NCBI GenBank assembly: GCA_035629075.1
Contig: DASPIK010000099.1
Span: forward strand, 1 to 64,000
Length of the DNA: 64,000 nucleotides
Direction: 5' to 3'
Origin: JAEZPW01 sp035629075
Lineage (GTDB): Bacteria > Acidobacteriota > Terriglobia > Terriglobales > Acidobacteriaceae
Below, in pieces: positions 16,624 to 26,583 of the stretch; the stretch's first letter is position 1, and the number at the start of each line of letters is the position of its first letter. The position numbers and the translations under genes are program-made. The notes below the pieces were generated by a model. It was not told where the DNA came from and made no database searches. It saw only the letters and a list, made by a program, of their open reading frames with translations.

Positions 16624-18870
16624 GCGAGCATGCGAGAGCCGGACCTCGCATAGCTCACCAATCAGTGTCCCTGCCCAACGATAAACATTCTGCTGCTTAA
16701 CGACGGAGCGCATGTGGCGCATGCGAGTTTTGCGCTGCGCCGGGTCCATTTCGATCGCGCGGAAGATGGCGTCAGCCACGCTTTCCGTGTCGTAAGGATT
16801 GACGATAAAAGCGTCAGTTAGCTCGCGCGCAGCGCCGGTGAACGGACTGAGTATAAGGGCACCATCTTCGTCAGTGCGGCTGACGAGAAACTCTTTGGCA
16901 ACCAGGTTCATTCCGTCGTGAAGAGAGGTGACGAGACACACGTCTGCGGCTCTATAGAAGCGCTCGACCTCGGCGTGATTGTGATGCCACTTGCGGAAGA
17001 GAATGGGCCGCCAGTTGCCAGACGTAAAGCGTCGATTGATGCGCTCGCACTCTTGCTCCACTTCTATAAGAAAGTCGTGGTAGCGCTTAACGTCAGTGCG
17101 GCTAGGGGCGCCGATTTGAATGAAGCTAAACTTACCCTGGTACTGCGGGTACTTTTCAAGAAATCGCTCGACCGCGAGGAACCGCTCGAGAATGCCCTTC
17201 GTGTAGTCCACGCGGTCGACGCCAACACCGATATAAAGAGCGTCGGCACCGATCTCTTTCAGTAAAGTGGCCTGATGCACGTGAAAGGTATGCGAGGAAG
17301 AGGACTCCGCTGAATCGGGGAAGTCCACGCTGATCGGAAAAGGCCGCACAACTGTGCTGTGACCTCGCTGGCACACAGCAAAGCGCTCCCACTCGATGCG
17401 CGCTTCGAGTGCGGCGTTCACAGTTTCCAGGAAGTTGTCGCAGTGTGCCTGAACATGAAAGCCGATAAGATCAGCCCCGAGCATGCCCTGCAGCAGTTCG
17501 TTCTGCCACGGGCAGATGCCGAAAGCCTCCGAGTTAGGCCAAGGAATGTGCCAGAAAATACCGACGCGCGCATCGGGGCGGCGCTCCCTGATTAGCTTGG
17601 GCAGGAGCGCGAAGTGATAGTCCTGCACAATTACGACCGGTTGTTCGGTATCGGCCATCTCTTCGAGCACGGCTTCGGCAAACAGCGCGTTCACTGCTTT
17701 GTACTGCTCCCAATCAGCCGCGCGGAACGTGGGGCGCGTGTGTGCGATATGGCAGAGCGGCCAGAGTCCTTCGTTGGAGAAACCGAGGTAGTAACCCTTT
17801 TCCTGTTCCTTGTTCAGCCAGACGCGGCGCAACGAGTAGCGGGGGTTCTCTGGGGGAACACGGAGGCGATTCCTGCGGTCTACGGTTTCACGGTCGGCAC
17901 TGCCACTGCCATGGGCAACCCATGTGCCATCGCATGCACGCAGAATCGGTTCCAGTCCAGTAACGAGGCCGCTTGCAGGCACGATTGTCTTAATCGAACG
18001 GCCGTCACGCATGTGCATATACGGTTCGCGGTTGGCGACGACAAACAACCGACTCCCTTTTAACTTCGTTTGCAGACATACGGCAAGGCGCTCCGCGGTC
18101 CAGGATGACTCAGCGCTGTCGCGCAGGCGGGCCTCGCGTTCAGCAGACGCGCGTGCATCAGCCAGAGTCTTGGCGAAGAATGCCGCCTCGTGCGTCAGCG
18201 CACCGAAAATTTCGGCTGAAGGCGGGGTGCCTTCGGGAGTGCGACCGTGGCGCAGTTCGCGCATCCACGCGGTCGTGCGTGAGATGGGCCTCATAACGCT
18301 GCGCTGGAAGACCAGAAGTGTTATCAGTGTCACCAGGCAGACCTGCACTCCGAGGCGAACCGATGTTTCTCGCCAGGCGCGCCAAGTGGAGGCGGTTATG
18401 TAGCTGGCGTCGTGAACGACGAGCAAGCCACCAATCACCTTGCCATCTTCATTGTGCAGTGGATCGGCGCAAAAGTGGACAGACTTACCGTCCATCCGAG
18501 TGAATTGGCCGAGTCTGCGGTTTTCGGCCATCGCTCGTGCGACCAGAGGCAGTTCATCTGGAATCTTCGACGCGAGCGATGACGAGATGGCGATGGCGGG
18601 TGTTTGCTGATGTTTGAAAACCGCAACGCCGACCAGGTGGTTGTTGTTACGTCCGAATCGCTCGACGGTACGCGAGATTGGTGCCGTCGCGTTCGCCGCC
18701 AGCAGCGTTTCGATGTTTTGCTCCAGGCTTTCGGCGAAGACCTCTGCGCGCTTTTCAAGTTCGCTCCGGAAACTGCGTTTTTCCTGCTTTATCTGGTAGT
18801 AGGAGGAAAAAACAGAGACGAGCAAGAGGCAAATCACAAGCAAAGAAATCAGGCGCAGCACTAGTCGCAC
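16510..18870 (-). CDS. otsA: membrane-anchored trehalose-6-phosphate synthase (GT20) with N-terminal sensor module
   Basis: The N-terminal third is a receptor-like module: a transmembrane helix (about 3-24), an extracytoplasmic region (25-170), a second helix (171-190) and a HAMP-like/coiled-coil stretch (191-270). A complete GT20 domain follows (about 273-745) with VVANREPYMHMRDG, QDYHFALLP, FWHIPWPNSEAFG, GVDRVDYTKGI and DGMNLVAKEF, which in OtsA bind glucose-6-phosphate and UDP-glucose. Classical OtsA is a soluble protein of about 470 residues, so this 786-residue form is a domain fusion. It suggests that osmolyte synthesis is controlled directly by an envelope signal, or is merely tethered to the membrane. 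The last 40 residues extend beyond the family core and overlap the HAD gene on the other strand. Confidence 0.92.
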   Translation of the reverse strand: MRLVLRLISLLVICLLLVSVFSSYYQIKQEKRSFRSELEKRAEVFAESLEQNIETLLAANATAPISRTVERFGRNNNHLVGVAVFKHQQTPAIAISSSLASKIPDELPLVARAMAENRRLGQFTRMDGKSVHFCADPLHNEDGKVIGGLLVVHDASYITASTWRAWRETSVRLGVQVCLVTLITLLVFQRSVMRPISRTTAWMRELRHGRTPEGTPPSAEIFGALTHEAAFFAKTLADARASAEREARLRDSAESSWTAERLAVCLQTKLKGSRLFVVANREPYMHMRDGRSIKTIVPASGLVTGLEPILRACDGTWVAHGSGSADRETVDRRNRLRVPPENPRYSLRRVWLNKEQEKGYYLGFSNEGLWPLCHIAHTRPTFRAADWEQYKAVNALFAEAVLEEMADTEQPVVIVQDYHFALLPKLIRERRPDARVGIFWHIPWPNSEAFGICPWQNELLQGMLGADLIGFHVQAHCDNFLETVNAALEARIEWERFAVCQRGHSTVVRPFPISVDFPDSAESSSSHTFHVHQATLLKEIGADALYIGVGVDRVDYTKGILERFLAVERFLEKYPQYQGKFSFIQIGAPSRTDVKRYHDFLIEVEQECERINRRFTSGNWRPILFRKWHHNHAEVERFYRAADVCLVTSLHDGMNLVAKEFLVSRTDEDGALILSPFTGAARELTDAFIVNPYDTESVADAIFRAIEMDPAQRKTRMRHMRSVVKQQNVYRWAGTLIGELCEVRLSHARSFRHKELAHAAVAGQAAGPQQVMYDLNNAGAISASGD

Positions 18871-19268
18871 AGAGTACCTCCTCGGTCGCGTCCACCTACC
18901 AGATCTCAGCTGCGCATCGCGCCGAAATGGCGCAGCAAGCGGCGCGGCTCGGAATCCGGTTCTCCGCTGTTCTCGCTCTTACGCGGCTGACATCAGGGTC
19001 TTCGATGTTGCCAAGGCGCTTGTTCCAAGCGTGCGTGGATCAAGACTGCCCATCAGAAGATTAAGGAGACAACTGAGGGCAGAGTACTAGAGAGAACGTT
19101 TCTTCTGGCCTAAGCGAACTACTTACGCGACTGCCTAGAATTCTCCTAGTGAAGAGCCGGAAGAAGAAACACGTGTTGTCCGAGAAAAAAGCCACGGCTT
19201 GCACCGTGGCTTTTTTGGGGACGGACTGAATTTTCCGAGAGGTGGAACCTTCTCGGTCGATGCAAGCG
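18871..19268. other. intergenic region upstream of otsA
   Basis: About 400 bases between the otsA start and the subtilase stop, both on the minus strand. A bidirectional terminator sits at 19185-19216. The remaining 300 bases (18871-19184) must contain the otsA promoter, but I see no clear consensus elements and no credible reading frame. Confidence 0.6.
19185..19216. terminator. bidirectional terminator after subtilase
   Basis: GCCACGG (19191-19197) and CCGTGGC (19204-19210) form a perfect stem flanked by A6 on the left and T6 on the right, so it can act in both directions. It lies just downstream of the subtilase stop at 19269. Confidence 0.9.
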
Positions 19269-22268
19269 TTACTCCGTATCGACTCGAACTATGGTGGGAT
19301 CGGGTAATCCCGACACGCCCGAGTATGCGACGGCACCAAGGTATCTGGTATTCGCAGCCAGTCCACTGAACGTAAGATTGATTGATCCAGTTGCACCCGT
19401 AGTCGCCGTTCCCGGAGCCGAAACGGTCATATTGCCGACATCGTTCGAGCCGAGCAGCCAGGAGAACAACGTGAAGCTCGCGGTGTCGGGCACGCCGAAG
19501 CCATGCACGTAAACCGTATAGCTTCCCGCCGCCGGGTTGACCAGGTTTACTTCTTCCGCGGAAGTACCGCCTGCACTCGATCCCACCAGAGTGCTGCCCC
19601 TATAGACGTACAGGTCTAAATCGCTGCTTGGCGACACGTTTTCATCGAATAGCGAGAACCTTGCGTAGGTGGTGCCCGCCGCGATGGTAACGGGAAGGGC
19701 CACAACGCCCGGTCCTCCGATTACAAACGTGTCGGTGGGATCGTCGGAGATTGATTGGCTCGTGGTCTCCGCTGGTATGAGACCGCGTGCCGTTCCAGCG
19801 AACGGGCCGTCGTACCCGAACCTAACGTTGTAGCTGATCGGCGCGCCTGTTCCGGACACCTGCAGTGGTGCCGCGAGGCCCACTGGACGCACGGTGACAG
19901 GGATGCGGACCTGGTTCGTCCCTTCCGACCACGTCAACTGCCCCGCAGTGTAGCTGTTTAGGGCAGCTGAAGTGCGTGTGAACGTCACTTCGTATGACTT
20001 GGTCTGACCCGGGTTCAAGGTGAGCGATGCAGGACTTACACTGGTGTTGACGCCCGATATTCCCGCTACCGAAGCTGTATATGTCGCTGGGGATTGACCA
20101 ACATTAGTTACCTTGCGTTTGACTTTCTGAACGCCAGCCATGTCGCCGATTGCGATTGATGGGACGTTCAAGTCGCTTGCGTCGAGTGAGAATCCCGCCT
20201 TCTCCAATGTTCCGCAGGTAGACGCCGCCACGCCGGTCGTCGTGCCGCAGAGAAACGCAAGCCAGTCGTCGAAACCGGAGTTGTAGACCAATCCGGGATT
20301 CACTGCCTTGTTAGGGACGACGTGTCCGGCGCCTTGGCGGAATATGACAAGCGGGTGAGTGTTCGGACCGTCCAGGATGTCAGACGCGCTGGTCATGAGC
20401 GCCGACTTGATCGCCATCGGCGTCCAGTCCGGATGCTGCTGTTTCAATAGCGCGGCGATGCCGGCGATGTGCGGTGCAGACATCGATGTGCCGCTGTAAA
20501 CATTGAAGGAGAAGCCGTGATTTCCAGGCGGTGCCACCGAGGCCAGTATGTCCTGACCGGGCGCGATTACGTCAGGCTTCAGCAGATCGCCACCGCCGGC
20601 AGCCAAGGGTCCGCGGGAAGAAAACGAAGCGGTGAAAGGTGCTTGAACATCGAACAAGATCGTTGCCTGGTTGATAGTTGCCGTCGCGCCGGGCGTAGCT
20701 GCATAGGCCTTAACTGCTGCGCGGTCGGAGTCCGCCAAGTGGACGGTTGGAACAAAGTGAAAATCAGCGTTCAACGAACTGGGGCTGGTATTAACGAGCA
20801 GCACGCCCGCACCACCGGCTTGCAGAACAGCCAGGCTCTTGTTAACGCGAGCGGTGACTCCGCGATCACAAACCACGATCTTTCCGGCTACCTTTGCGGG
20901 ATCCAGAACTGGCGTTCCGCCGTTGTCGACGGCTGCGAAGCAGAGCCTCACCGCTGTGGGATCAGCTCCAGGCAAGCCTGCTGCCGCTGCATCAATCAGA
21001 GGCCGAGGACCGAGCGCGGAAGCAACCGACGCGCCGGTGTAAGACGAGCCGTTGCCCAGTGTTGTCGTTGCTTGCCCGTTCCGATTGTGAGTACCGGCCG
21101 CTACGGTTGTAAGCCAAGGACCCGGGTGCGCAACGGTGCTTGTGGTTGGACCGCTGTTGCCGGCCGAAGCTGAAACGAATACGCCGGCATCCGCAGCGAA
21201 TAGGAACGACACCTCCGCGGGGTCCAGGAAGTTGGTTTGAGATCCGCTGACGGAATAGTTTATGACGTCGACACCATCCGCAACGGCCTGATCTATGGCG
21301 GCCACCAAGTCAGAAGTGAAGCCGTTCGATTGTGAGGCGTCCTGGTTAGACCACAGGGCTTTGTACACCGCGATCCGGGCGCGTGGAGCCATGCCGCTGG
21401 TGGTTCCGAGTACGGCCGCTGGGCCATTTGTAGTCACGTTGTAGTTTCCGCCAGCAGTTGACGATGTGTGCGTGCCGTGGCCGTTGTAGTCGCGGGGGGA
21501 CGCAAACTCCCAGGGCCGCTGAGTCTTCAGCCCGGCGTTGCCGCCCCATGCTGCATTGAAATATTGGGCACCGATGAGTTTCTGGTTGCAGTTTGAAGCG
21601 GTGAATTGCTCGCCCGGCACACACTTGCCGTGCCATCCAGAGATCTGCTGGTAGCTTAGTTTCCCGTCCTTTGAAGCGTTGCCGTTCGCTCCGGTTCGGT
21701 CGCTGTAACTGAGACTTTCCGGCCACACGCCGGAGTCCACTACGCCGATGATGATGTTCTCACCGGCGTTACCCACGCCGCCCACCTGTTGCCACAATCC
21801 TCCGGGCTCGTTCAGTTTGAGGAACGTCGGCGTGTTGGACGTGTCGGCGAATTGGAGTTCATCCTTCGTAACGGCCACAACGCCGGGGGCCGATTTTATA
21901 GCCGCTGCTTGCGCGGGGGTTAATTCCGCAGCAAAGCCGTTGAAAGAGTAGCGGTAGTCGTAAATCTTGCGCCCGCCACCCGCGCTCCTAAGAGCGCCAT
22001 TGTGCCGTTCATCCAAATAGGAGACGTAAGCGACGACCTGAGGTGATGTGGGATCGATCTTGCGTCCTCTTGCCGGCTTCGTTGCTGCCAGACCAGAAAT
22101 GCCGCCCCTGTAGGACACGACAGGGGAATCGACCATCTGCACGATATAGACATTGTTCTGAGCTTTTCCGCGCCGTCTGACTGTGTCCGGCGCTGAATCT
22201 TGGGCGCTGATTTCCACTGTGCTGAACAAGATTGCCAGCACAGTGAGCATGTAAACCGAACGTTTCAT
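19269..22268 (-). CDS. secreted subtilisin-like serine protease with PA, fibronectin-like and PPC domains
   Basis: This 999-residue secreted protease starts with a signal peptide (about 1-23) and an inhibitor-I9-like propeptide (about 38-130). The S8 domain has Asp168 in GVVDSG, His254 in NGHGTHT, oxyanion Asn361 in AGNSGP and Ser585 in YSGTSMSAPH. A PA domain (about 400-525) is inserted between the Asn and the Ser, as in plant cucumisin-type subtilases. A fibronectin-like domain (about 690-800) and a pre-peptidase C-terminal domain (about 810-960) follow. ATG 22268 is preferred to an ATG 18 bases upstream because GAGGAG lies six bases before it and the signal peptide then starts cleanly. It probably digests extracellular protein. 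Confidence 0.95.
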   Translation of the reverse strand: MKRSVYMLTVLAILFSTVEISAQDSAPDTVRRRGKAQNNVYIVQMVDSPVVSYRGGISGLAATKPARGRKIDPTSPQVVAYVSYLDERHNGALRSAGGGRKIYDYRYSFNGFAAELTPAQAAAIKSAPGVVAVTKDELQFADTSNTPTFLKLNEPGGLWQQVGGVGNAGENIIIGVVDSGVWPESLSYSDRTGANGNASKDGKLSYQQISGWHGKCVPGEQFTASNCNQKLIGAQYFNAAWGGNAGLKTQRPWEFASPRDYNGHGTHTSSTAGGNYNVTTNGPAAVLGTTSGMAPRARIAVYKALWSNQDASQSNGFTSDLVAAIDQAVADGVDVINYSVSGSQTNFLDPAEVSFLFAADAGVFVSASAGNSGPTTSTVAHPGPWLTTVAAGTHNRNGQATTTLGNGSSYTGASVASALGPRPLIDAAAAGLPGADPTAVRLCFAAVDNGGTPVLDPAKVAGKIVVCDRGVTARVNKSLAVLQAGGAGVLLVNTSPSSLNADFHFVPTVHLADSDRAAVKAYAATPGATATINQATILFDVQAPFTASFSSRGPLAAGGGDLLKPDVIAPGQDILASVAPPGNHGFSFNVYSGTSMSAPHIAGIAALLKQQHPDWTPMAIKSALMTSASDILDGPNTHPLVIFRQGAGHVVPNKAVNPGLVYNSGFDDWLAFLCGTTTGVAASTCGTLEKAGFSLDASDLNVPSIAIGDMAGVQKVKRKVTNVGQSPATYTASVAGISGVNTSVSPASLTLNPGQTKSYEVTFTRTSAALNSYTAGQLTWSEGTNQVRIPVTVRPVGLAAPLQVSGTGAPISYNVRFGYDGPFAGTARGLIPAETTSQSISDDPTDTFVIGGPGVVALPVTIAAGTTYARFSLFDENVSPSSDLDLYVYRGSTLVGSSAGGTSAEEVNLVNPAAGSYTVYVHGFGVPDTASFTLFSWLLGSNDVGNMTVSAPGTATTGATGSINLTFSGLAANTRYLGAVAYSGVSGLPDPTIVRVDTE

Positions 22269-22505
22269 CGGGTGCTCCTCAGGCAAGAATGTGACTTTAG
22301 GTCACGCCAGCATCGCTGGCGCAGTGCCACAGGCGGGGCCGAGAAACGCTCCTGCAGCCCAATGGTGCTTACCGAGTTGCTTCACGGTCCTTTCGCAACC
22401 TGTTCGGACCGAGGGCTGTACGACAGCAGTTACACCGGCCAGCATCTCGGATGTAAGTAGGACAGAGTGGGTTTTCTAGGTTTCGGTCGAGATTCAAAGG
22501 AGGGG

Positions 22506-23876
22506 CTAAGCTGCCGTGGAGCTCAGATTGGGGATGGGAATCGAGGCGCGCACGCACGTTCCGCGATCGGCTATAGAACTTACATTGAGAGTCCCTCCCA
22601 GCAGTTCAGCCCGCTCTCGCATCGACCGAAGGCCAAAGTGCGTGTCGCCGGAGTTTGTAACCTCGGCGAGCGAGAATCCGCGTCCGTTATCCTGGATGGT
22701 AAGCTCCAGACGGGATTGCCGTAGTCGAAAGCAGATGGCTGCTCGTGTTGCGCCGGAATGACGAGCCGTATTCGACAACGCTTCCTGAACAATCCGATAG
22801 ATGGACATTTGCGTGGCGACCGGCAGGGATAAATGCTTGACGTCCTCCAGATCCAAAGTCGCGGCAATGCCATAGCTTGACTGCCAATCAAAGATCAGGT
22901 TTTGCAGCCCCGCCTGCAGCCCATCCCGCATATCCAGACCGGTGAGACCTCGCGTAAACCGACCGACTTCTTTCAGAACGCGCGAGGCGATTGCTTTCAG
23001 GCGGCGCGCATGAGCCTGCGCCTCTCGAACGGACTTCACATCTGCGATGTTTGACAACCCTATGGCCAGAGCAGTGAGTAGCTGAGTTGCGCCGTCGTGC
23101 AACTCGCGCGCACTTCGCTGACGTTCCCGTTCCTCTGCCCAAACGATCTGCTCCTGGAGCGCAACGGACCTCTCCCGTTCCTTTGACGTGGGGTGAAGAA
23201 CATGTACGCACACGCCTGAACCGCAGGCGTACACTTCACCTTCAAATATACCGAGGTTAGGAATATCGGCGGAAAAGTGAACACGACGTGATTGCTTCGC
23301 GCTCAAGCGCAAAGCGTGGAACATGTTCGTGCCTATGATGCTCGGGAACTCGTCCCAGATTATCTTTCCTATTAGGTCGTCACGGCTGCGAGACCACAAC
23401 TCCTCAAAGCGCCTATTCACGTATGAGAATCTCCACTGTTCGTCCAGCGCGAATACCCCGTCACTGACTGAATCCAGAAGTTCGGAGATCCGCTCGCCCG
23501 CAACCTGAAGTGCGCGTTCGGCGTGCTTGCTTTTCGTCGTGTCATGGAAGATCAGCCAGAGGGCACCGGGTTCTGCGGGACAAGCTCGAATACGAAACCA
23601 CCTCTGAGTGTGCTCATGGTAGTGCTCGGCCTCGGTACAAGCTCGATCTCGGATCGCCCTAGTCAGTGCGTCCTCAACCGCGCGTCCTTGAAGTTCGGGA
23701 ACGACATAGCTATACAGCTCTCCCACTGCGTCGGCTTGGCTTATGCCGGGCGCATGATCGGTGATCCCTCTGAATTGAGTGATGCGAAGGGATTCGTCTA
23801 GCACCAAGAAGCCGTCAACCCAGTCCTCAGTCCGGCTGAAGCCCGTCTCGCTTGCTGGAGTCCTTTTGGCAGACAT
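22506..23876 (-). CDS. soluble PAS-PAS sensor histidine kinase, NarL/DesK type
   Basis: This 456-residue cytoplasmic kinase without membrane helices has two PAS-like domains (about 15-120 and 125-235), a HisKA_3 dimerisation helix with phospho-accepting His260 in RELHDGATQLL, and an ATPase domain with QEALSNTARHSGA (N box), DNGRGF (G1) and FGLRSMRERAELLGG. Kinases of this class normally phosphorylate LuxR/NarL-type response regulators, but none is encoded next to it, so it is an orphan within this window. It lies upstream of the subtilase gene on the same strand with a 237-base gap, which leaves room for a separate promoter. Confidence 0.93.
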   Translation of the reverse strand: MSAKRTPASETGFSRTEDWVDGFLVLDESLRITQFRGITDHAPGISQADAVGELYSYVVPELQGRAVEDALTRAIRDRACTEAEHYHEHTQRWFRIRACPAEPGALWLIFHDTTKSKHAERALQVAGERISELLDSVSDGVFALDEQWRFSYVNRRFEELWSRSRDDLIGKIIWDEFPSIIGTNMFHALRLSAKQSRRVHFSADIPNLGIFEGEVYACGSGVCVHVLHPTSKERERSVALQEQIVWAEERERQRSARELHDGATQLLTALAIGLSNIADVKSVREAQAHARRLKAIASRVLKEVGRFTRGLTGLDMRDGLQAGLQNLIFDWQSSYGIAATLDLEDVKHLSLPVATQMSIYRIVQEALSNTARHSGATRAAICFRLRQSRLELTIQDNGRGFSLAEVTNSGDTHFGLRSMRERAELLGGTLNVSSIADRGTCVRASIPIPNLSSTAA

Positions 23877-24129
23877 GTTCGGCTACTCACGACTAATACG
23901 CCGGCAACGGATGCGGCATCCAAAGGGGAATGATGTAAGGGAAGCATCTTGACTGACATGTGTTGGCACCCAGTCCAAAAAGAAGGCGCTTAAGTCGAGA
24001 TGTGGCCTGGTTTGAACACCAAGATTGGACAAACAGCGCTGGGGTAAGAACCCTGTTCGTCAGAATAGCCGAGGCAAGCCAAGTCCAAAACCGGTTGCAG
24101 GGGAGAACTCTGGACTGTAAACATGTTGC

Positions 24130-26514
24130 ATGGTCATCCATGCCACTCGTCGATCATTTACTTCTCGTAGGCGTCTCTTTCCGATATTCGCATTTCTTAC
24201 GGTTCTGGTTCTTGCGCCAGCAACGCTGATGGCGCAGCAGATCACGACTAGTGGGAGGCCGGCTCAGCTCGATGTGAGGGCTGCGGGGGAGGCAAGCATC
24301 CGGGTCACACTGAAGCCTGTGGATCTGCGTGAGATTCCCGCTAATCCCGCAGTGGTGGATCGGGAGTATCCTTCGCCTGCTATGAGTCTTCGCCAGATCA
24401 CGGCTCCTCTGAAGCGGAAGGTTGGTACGTTGAACGTGGAGGTACGACCGAATCCGCTGACGTTGGTTGTGACCAGCGCGAAGGGCGAGCTTGTGCAGGA
24501 GATTGTGTTCGAGAACGATGGGAATCTTACTTTCAAAACTGGCAATTCGCCGATCCTCGGAATGGGAGAAGGCGGGCCGCGCCCGGAGCGCGGAAAGTCG
24601 TGGCGCGAACAGAAGGTGCAGTTTGATCGGCGCGGTTTGCTGGACATGATGGAGCCGCGCTGGCAGAGCGATATGTATGGCTCTCGAAACCCTGTCGCGA
24701 TGCTGCTTGGCACCGAGGGCTGGGGAATCTTTGTAGCGGCACCCTGGGTGCATGTGGATTTGCGCAACGCGGAACGGGGCGTCTTCATGCCTTTCAAACC
24801 GACAGGGAAGGAAGCTGCGCCACAGAATGCTGAGAATCAGCAGCAGAACGCGGGCAAGGGACTTCCGCCGATCGACAAAATCGTGCCGGGGCTATACGAC
24901 TTTTTCATCTTCGACGCGCACGATCCAGCAAAGGCGCTGAAGGATTATTCAATGATCACCGGTCCGGCAGTGATGCCGCCAAAGTGGGCACTCGGCTTCA
25001 TGCAGTCGCACCGGACGCTCGAAGATGAAAAGCAGATGTTGGGCATCGTCGATACATTCCGTTCGAAGAACATCCCGATCGACGCAGTGATCTACCTCGG
25101 CTCCGGTTTCTGCCCACGCGGCTGGAACAAGCCGCAGCCATCGTTTGAGTTCAATCCGGAGGTATTCCAGCGCGATCCGAAGCTCGTTTTGGCTGACATG
25201 CACGAAAGGAACGTGAAGGTAATCGTGCATACGGTGCCTTGGGATCGAGACAAGTTGCCCACACTGCACGGAACGATTCCCGCCAAACCCGACGAGAAGC
25301 TCGATTCGTCACACATCCAGAACTACTGGACACAACACGTTTCGTTGATCAAGGCGGGCATCGATGGATTCTGGCCGGACGAAGGGGACTGGTTCAATCT
25401 GCACGAGCGCATCAAGCGCCATCAGATGTACTACCAGGGATCGCTGTGGACGACGCCAAATGTTCGACCGTGGAGTTTGCAGCGGAACGGGTACCCGGGC
25501 ATCGCGCAGTGGGGCGGCTGGGTGTGGTCGGGCGATACCGAATCTTCGTGGAAGACGCTCGAAGCTCAAATCGCCGTCGGACTCAACTACTCACTCAGCA
25601 TAGGGCCGTACTGGGGCTCGGACATCGGCGGGTTCTACCCGAACCGCGAACTGACGGGCGAGCTGTTTGCGCGGTGGTTTCAACTGGGCGCGTTCAACGG
25701 ATCGTTCCGCTCGCACGGACGAACCTGGTGGACACGCTTGCCGTGGGGGTGGGGCCTGTCGGATATGGGGCCTCGCGAGCACGGCAATACGAATGCTCCG
25801 CTGCCGGAAGATAGCCCGAGGCAGATTCCGCAATCCGAGATGAACAATCCGGCGATCGAGCCAGTCGCTCGCAAGTACGCGGAGCTGCGCTATCAACTAA
25901 TGCCGTATACGTACACGCTTGCGTGGGAAGCAAGGAATAACGGGCTTCCGCTGCAACGAGCGCTGTGGCTGCACTATCCCGATGATGAACGAGCCCGCGG
26001 TGTGGGGGACGAGTTCTTATGGGGACGCGACCTGCTGATCGCGCCGGTCTATAAGAAGGGGGTGACTTCGCGCGAAGTGTATCTGCCGAAGGGCGAATGG
26101 TACGACTGGTGGACGAATACGAAAACGACGGGCGGACGGACCGTAAGCCGCGACGTTGATCTCGCCACAATGCCGATTTACGTGCGCGCGGGTGCGATCA
26201 TACCGTTCGACCCCGTTCGTCAGTACACTGCGCAAGAGGTGGACGAGCCGACGACGCTGAGGGTGTATCGCGGTTCGAATGGCGAGTTTACGCTCTACGA
26301 CGACGACGGCGTCAGCCAGGAGTACCTGACCGGCAAAGGCACATGGACGCGCATCACCTGGAACGATGCACAGCGTCAACTGACGCTCGAGCCGGGCGCT
26401 CCCGCCGGCATGACGAACGTCACGGCGAAACGCACTTTTCGCGTGCAGGTGTTGCCGGACGGCAAGACCACTACGGTGAACTATACGGGGAAGCGAGTTC
26501 GGGTGAACCTGTAG
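24130..26514 (+). CDS. secreted GH31 alpha-glycosidase
   Basis: This 794-residue exported enzyme carries a signal sequence (RRRLFPIFAFLTVLVLAPAT, ending in LMA-QQ), an N-terminal beta-sandwich, a TIM barrel with nucleophile Asp417 in GFWPDEGDW and acid/base Asp469 in WSGDTESSW, then proximal and distal beta domains with FTLYDDDGVS typical of DUF5110. GH31 enzymes act as retaining alpha-glucosidases, alpha-xylosidases or related transglycosylases; specificity cannot be read from these motifs. The ATG at 24130 lacks a strong ribosome-binding site. It converges on the GH43 gene, and a shared plant-polysaccharide function is plausible. Confidence 0.94.
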   Translation: MVIHATRRSFTSRRRLFPIFAFLTVLVLAPATLMAQQITTSGRPAQLDVRAAGEASIRVTLKPVDLREIPANPAVVDREYPSPAMSLRQITAPLKRKVGTLNVEVRPNPLTLVVTSAKGELVQEIVFENDGNLTFKTGNSPILGMGEGGPRPERGKSWREQKVQFDRRGLLDMMEPRWQSDMYGSRNPVAMLLGTEGWGIFVAAPWVHVDLRNAERGVFMPFKPTGKEAAPQNAENQQQNAGKGLPPIDKIVPGLYDFFIFDAHDPAKALKDYSMITGPAVMPPKWALGFMQSHRTLEDEKQMLGIVDTFRSKNIPIDAVIYLGSGFCPRGWNKPQPSFEFNPEVFQRDPKLVLADMHERNVKVIVHTVPWDRDKLPTLHGTIPAKPDEKLDSSHIQNYWTQHVSLIKAGIDGFWPDEGDWFNLHERIKRHQMYYQGSLWTTPNVRPWSLQRNGYPGIAQWGGWVWSGDTESSWKTLEAQIAVGLNYSLSIGPYWGSDIGGFYPNRELTGELFARWFQLGAFNGSFRSHGRTWWTRLPWGWGLSDMGPREHGNTNAPLPEDSPRQIPQSEMNNPAIEPVARKYAELRYQLMPYTYTLAWEARNNGLPLQRALWLHYPDDERARGVGDEFLWGRDLLIAPVYKKGVTSREVYLPKGEWYDWWTNTKTTGGRTVSRDVDLATMPIYVRAGAIIPFDPVRQYTAQEVDEPTTLRVYRGSNGEFTLYDDDGVSQEYLTGKGTWTRITWNDAQRQLTLEPGAPAGMTNVTAKRTFRVQVLPDGKTTTVNYTGKRVRVNL

Positions 26515-26533
26515 CCGGGATGCGGAATGCGGT

Positions 26534-26570
26534 CGGGGAAGTTGAGCATCTGCGTAGCTCAACTTCCCCG
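26534..26570. terminator. 14-bp perfect hairpin between convergent genes
   Basis: CGGGGAAGTTGAGC (26534-26547) and its exact complement (26557-26570) flank ATCTGCGTA. The site lies exactly between the stops of GH31 (26514) and GH43 (26584). Neither side has a U tract, so it may stop RNA polymerase weakly or protect both 3' ends. Confidence 0.65.
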
Positions 26571-26583
26571 AGCTGTAATGGCG

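Noticed and set aside
20469..21173. 234-codon plus-strand frame
   Set aside because: Antisense shadow of the subtilase, rich in Arg and Cys, without known motif.
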